Shown here in pieces: positions 3,834 through 5,779 of a stretch of DNA of 5,779 nt. Every line of letters begins with the position of its first letter. Positions within the stretch are counted from its first letter, which is position 1. The DNA comes from Anaerolineales bacterium (lineage in GTDB: Bacteria > Chloroflexota > Anaerolineae > Anaerolineales > E44-bin32): assembly GCA_011772595.1 (NCBI GenBank), contig WVZH01000432.1:18589-24367 (forward strand), given 5' to 3'. The notes under the pieces were generated by a model. The model did not search any database. It saw only the letters and a list, made by a program, of their open reading frames with translations, and was not told where the DNA came from. A program made the position numbers and the translations under genes.

Positions 3834-5246
3834 ATGAAAGAACGAAAGACGATCCCTGTTGGGACGATGTTCATGATCATTGTCTTGGCCCTGGCCACGC
3901 TAGGGGTGGGCTATGGTCTGTGGAGTAAGACGCTCACTATTACAGGCGTGATGAGAACGGGTGATGTACACGCTGTGTTTGAGGACGCCTTCACCGACGA
4001 TGATGATGTAGTGAATGACCCCGCAAAGGATTCTCAGGACGTGGACGGTTGCGTAGATTTGGGGGATGTTGACCAGTTCACCGAAGAAGGTAAAACTGAT
4101 GGTAACACAAGCTGCGACCCGGCGGCCAGCGGTCGCGATCCTAAACCACACCATGACAAGGACGTGGCCGCCTGCGTCGCGGAAATCCTCGCGGATCCCC
4201 AGACTGCAAAAGTTACCAAATACAACGTCTACCCGAGCTACTACTGCACTGCCTGGTTTGACTTCCGCAACGACGGTAGCATCCCTGTAAAGATCGCCTC
4301 GGTCAGGATCAATGGGAGATTCGTAGCACCCAGTGTCACTACGCCGTTCGACTTGAATGAAGACGACAAAGCTGATGTGGAAATCCACGTGTCGGAGATC
4401 AAAGTCTGCCAACAGGTTGAGCCCAATGAACTGGTCCAGATGAACATCGACCAGCATGTACTCCAGGATGCACCTCAAGGAGGATCACCCCTAATATATG
4501 AGGTAAAGATCCAACTCAACCAGTACAACGAGACATCCTGCAGGGTGTTGCTCTACTACGGTAACGGCGGAGTGGATCCCGGCACTTATTCCGGTGGCGA
4601 CTCAGACCTGCACCTCCTCAAAGCTCACTATGAAGCTATGGGCTTTGGAGTCGACTACACGGATGTGTGGCCATCTGACCTGAGCATCTACCGGTTGGTC
4701 GTGATCCACGGTCCTGGCGATGATCTGGACGATGGCACCCACTACTTCACCGCTGCGCAGAAGGGCGCTCTTACGAGTTACATGCAGTCTGGAGGTCGGG
4801 TAGTGGTGAACGGTGACTACGGTGGACTTTGGGGGTATATGACGGTCAATGACCTGCTTTCGGGACTGGGTGTAGGCATTACCCAGAACCCGGACACCGC
4901 TACACCAGATGGTGATGCTTGCGGACCACTAACCGACATCACTCCCGATCAGGTGACGGCTGGTCTGACGTTTCTAGATCCATCGGCCGTCTCCAGCCTG
5001 ACACTCTCTGGATCGGCCGTCGCTCTCGCTAGAGTCGATCCACCAACATACACTTGTAACGGCGGAGTGATTAACGGCGCCATCTGGATGGCTGTTGACC
5101 AGGTCGCAGGCACACCAGCGCGACCTGGCGGCGATTTGATCATGATCGCTGATTTCAACGCTATGGATGACAAATACGGCTTCAGCGATCTGGCAGGTGA
5201 CGGGTTCTCCGGTCCGGCTTTGGCAACGAATCTGGTTGGTTACTAA
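3834..5246 (+). CDS. Exported two-domain protein: SipW/TasA-like N-terminal half plus GATase-like C-terminal half
   Basis: The ATG at 3834 is preferred because GGGGAGG lies 7 nt upstream and the protein then starts MKERKTIPVG, a typical signal-peptide N-region. An ATG at 3816 (AGGAG, 5-nt spacing) would add only MRGGNL. The product has 470 residues. A hydrophobic core (about 11-28) is followed by 'LGVGYGLWSKTLTITG..RTGDVHAVF', which parallels the TasA/SipW-substrate pattern 'GGGTWAAF-D......F.sGTLDL' and suggests export with processing by a SipW-type signal peptidase. Residues to about 235 hold an Asp-rich stretch (DAFTDDDDVVND), several cysteines, and a beta-rich 'YYCTAWFDFRNDGSIPVKI' segment, probably an Ig-like fold. 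Residues 236-470 begin RVLLYYG, then 'LHLLKAHYEAMGFGVDYTDVW', 'LVVIHGPGDD' (288-297) and 'GGRVVVNGDYGG' (320-331), the pattern of a class I glutamine-amidotransferase-like fold. No nucleophilic Cys sits at the expected elbow, so it is probably non-catalytic. A paralog follows. The function is not known; a surface or matrix role is inference. Confidence 0.75.
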   Translation: MKERKTIPVGTMFMIIVLALATLGVGYGLWSKTLTITGVMRTGDVHAVFEDAFTDDDDVVNDPAKDSQDVDGCVDLGDVDQFTEEGKTDGNTSCDPAASGRDPKPHHDKDVAACVAEILADPQTAKVTKYNVYPSYYCTAWFDFRNDGSIPVKIASVRINGRFVAPSVTTPFDLNEDDKADVEIHVSEIKVCQQVEPNELVQMNIDQHVLQDAPQGGSPLIYEVKIQLNQYNETSCRVLLYYGNGGVDPGTYSGGDSDLHLLKAHYEAMGFGVDYTDVWPSDLSIYRLVVIHGPGDDLDDGTHYFTAAQKGALTSYMQSGGRVVVNGDYGGLWGYMTVNDLLSGLGVGITQNPDTATPDGDACGPLTDITPDQVTAGLTFLDPSAVSSLTLSGSAVALARVDPPTYTCNGGVINGAIWMAVDQVAGTPARPGGDLIMIADFNAMDDKYGFSDLAGDGFSGPALATNLVGY

Positions 5247-5301
5247 AAGGAATAGATAAGTTGCCACCAGTTCGTGTTAGTTGTTGGTGTCAACGAAGTA
5301 C

Positions 5302-5341
5302 CTGGCCGGGGGGCCGGGGTAGCTTTCAGCCCCCCGGCCAG
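5302..5341 (+). terminator. Perfect 13-bp GC hairpin after the exported-protein gene
   Basis: CTGGCCGGGGGGC (5302-5314) pairs perfectly with GCCCCCCGGCCAG (5329-5341) around a 14-nt loop. It lies 55 nt after the TAA of the upstream gene and before the paralogous gene. A stem this long and GC-rich is not a chance event. The following bases are GTAGAAAGG, with no T run. It could be a Rho-assisted or non-canonical terminator, or a 3'-end stabiliser that sets different mRNA levels for the two paralogs. Confidence 0.65.
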
Positions 5342-5405
5342 TAGAAAGGCATAGTAACGTCATACTCGAGGATTTCTAGGCCGGTGCTGTGGGGAGAGTT
5401 CTGAG

Positions 5406-5430
5406 TCTCACCCTTGCCCTAGGCGGGAGA
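5406..5430 (+). other. Bulged hairpin in the intergenic spacer
   Basis: TCT/AGA (5406-5408 with 5428-5430), CCC/GGG (5411-5413 with 5425-5427) and GCC/GGC (5416-5418 with 5422-5424) stack into a bulged stem with the loop CTA. GGGGAG (5391-5396) and CTCCCC (5446-5451) can pair around it as an outer stem. It may be part of the folded leader of the second gene. Individual stems are short; confidence is low. Confidence 0.25.
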
Positions 5431-5485
5431 TGGGGTGGTTCGATACTCCCCTCGCGCACCTGAGTCTGCATCCTTCCGAGGCGTA

Positions 5486-5504
5486 TCCGTTTTTGGATGA
5501 CGGA
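5486..5504 (+). promoter_or_regulatory. Small hairpin covering the ribosome binding site of the second exported-protein gene
   Basis: TCCGT (5486-5490) pairs with ACGGA (5500-5504) around a 9-nt loop. CGGAG (5501-5505) is the Shine-Dalgarno candidate for the GTG start at 5514 (8-nt spacing), so the stem would mask most of it. This parallels the stem-masked AGGAG ahead of the first gene. It is a 5-bp stem and may be coincidental. Confidence 0.3.
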
Positions 5505-5513
5505 GATTAGTTT

Positions 5514-5779
5514 GTGTTCAAAAGGAAGGTCCGGGAACCCCTATCCATGAGCGGCAAAACGATGGGGACGCTATCGAAAAGCGTCATCGGAGTCCTTCCG
5601 GTCGGCATGCTGTTCATGATGCTGATCCTCTCCCTGGCAGTCTTGGGCGTGGCGTACAGCCTATGGAACAAGTCGCTCACCATTGGCGCCACCGTCAACA
5701 CCGGGGACGTCAACGCTGAGTTCACCCAGGCTTTCACCGACGATGACAATGTGGTGGACGACGGTAGTTTGGACTCCGG
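5514..5779 (+). CDS. Second SipW/TasA-like exported protein, 3'-truncated by window edge
   Basis: The N-terminus of a paralog of the preceding protein runs off the window. Two starts are possible. The GTG at 5514 has CGGAG 8 nt upstream and adds MFKRKVREPLS. The in-frame ATG at 5547 begins MSGKTMGTLSKSVIG but has only a distant GGAAGG, 17 nt away. The GTG is slightly preferred for its ribosome binding site. A basic N-region is followed by 'LPVGMLFMMLILSLAVLGVAYSLWNKSLTI', then 'VNTGDVNAEFTQAFTDDDNVVDD'. Aligned without gaps, about 35 of 62 residues match the upstream protein, including PVG, LGV-Y-LW-K-LTI, TGDV-A-F and AFTDDD. The shared signal region implies the same export and processing route. 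Whether it also carries the C-terminal GATase-like half cannot be seen. The tandem arrangement suggests duplication and a multi-component surface array. Confidence 0.8.
   Translation, partial: MFKRKVREPLSMSGKTMGTLSKSVIGVLPVGMLFMMLILSLAVLGVAYSLWNKSLTIGATVNTGDVNAEFTQAFTDDDNVVDDGSLDS

Noticed and set aside
3900..4478. 192-codon minus-strand frame inside the exported-protein gene
   Set aside because: Antisense shadow of a gene with clear signal sequence and paralog; composition is not protein-like and no ribosome binding site is seen.

Overview
The window looks like a bacterial chromosome segment of medium GC. It holds two housekeeping genes (rsmG, recF), one regulator, and the start of an array of unusual exported proteins. 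The style of these exported proteins (a SipW/TasA-like N-terminus with 'LGVGYGLWSK...TGDV...AFTDDD') and the GATTAGG/CACCTGGG composite palindrome recall Chloroflexota-type environmental genomes. That assignment comes from memory and by-eye impression; the sequence alone does not prove it.

Layout. (1) Positions 1-512 (+) carry the 3' part of rsmG (16S rRNA m7G527 methyltransferase), cut by the window edge. (2) Positions 486-604 hold a composite imperfect palindrome of heptad and octad repeats. It lies between rsmG and the convergent recF and supplies the last codons and stop codons of both. (3) Positions 587-1861 (-) carry recF, complete, with Walker A, GPHRDD, signature and Walker B motifs. 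(4) Positions 1862-2329 are non-coding and contain promoter-like sequences. (5) Positions 2330-3067 (+) encode an OmpR/PhoB-family response regulator with no sensor kinase in view. (6) Positions 3068-3833 are a 766-bp gene-free stretch. It contains four direct half-sites spaced 11-13-11 bp immediately upstream of a TACAAT -10-like box, then a long potential leader with several hairpins, a full-length Shine-Dalgarno sequence that serves no evident gene, and two alternative starts. (7) Positions 3834-5246 (+) encode a 470-residue exported two-domain protein: a SipW/TasA-like N-terminal half and a C-terminal half resembling a class I glutamine-amidotransferase-like (flavodoxin-like) fold without an obvious nucleophile. 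(8) Positions 5247-5513 are an intergenic spacer with a perfect 13-bp GC hairpin. (9) From 5514 or 5547 to the window end lies the start of a second protein whose N-terminus is clearly paralogous to the first.

How it may work together (inference). The lone response regulator could bind the tandem half-sites downstream of its own gene and drive a long-leader transcript encoding the exported, possibly surface-fibre or matrix-type proteins. Structured RNA around their ribosome binding sites would give further control. The most interesting parts are this regulatory spacer, the two-domain exported protein with its tandem paralog, and the palindrome that overprints the ends of rsmG and recF.
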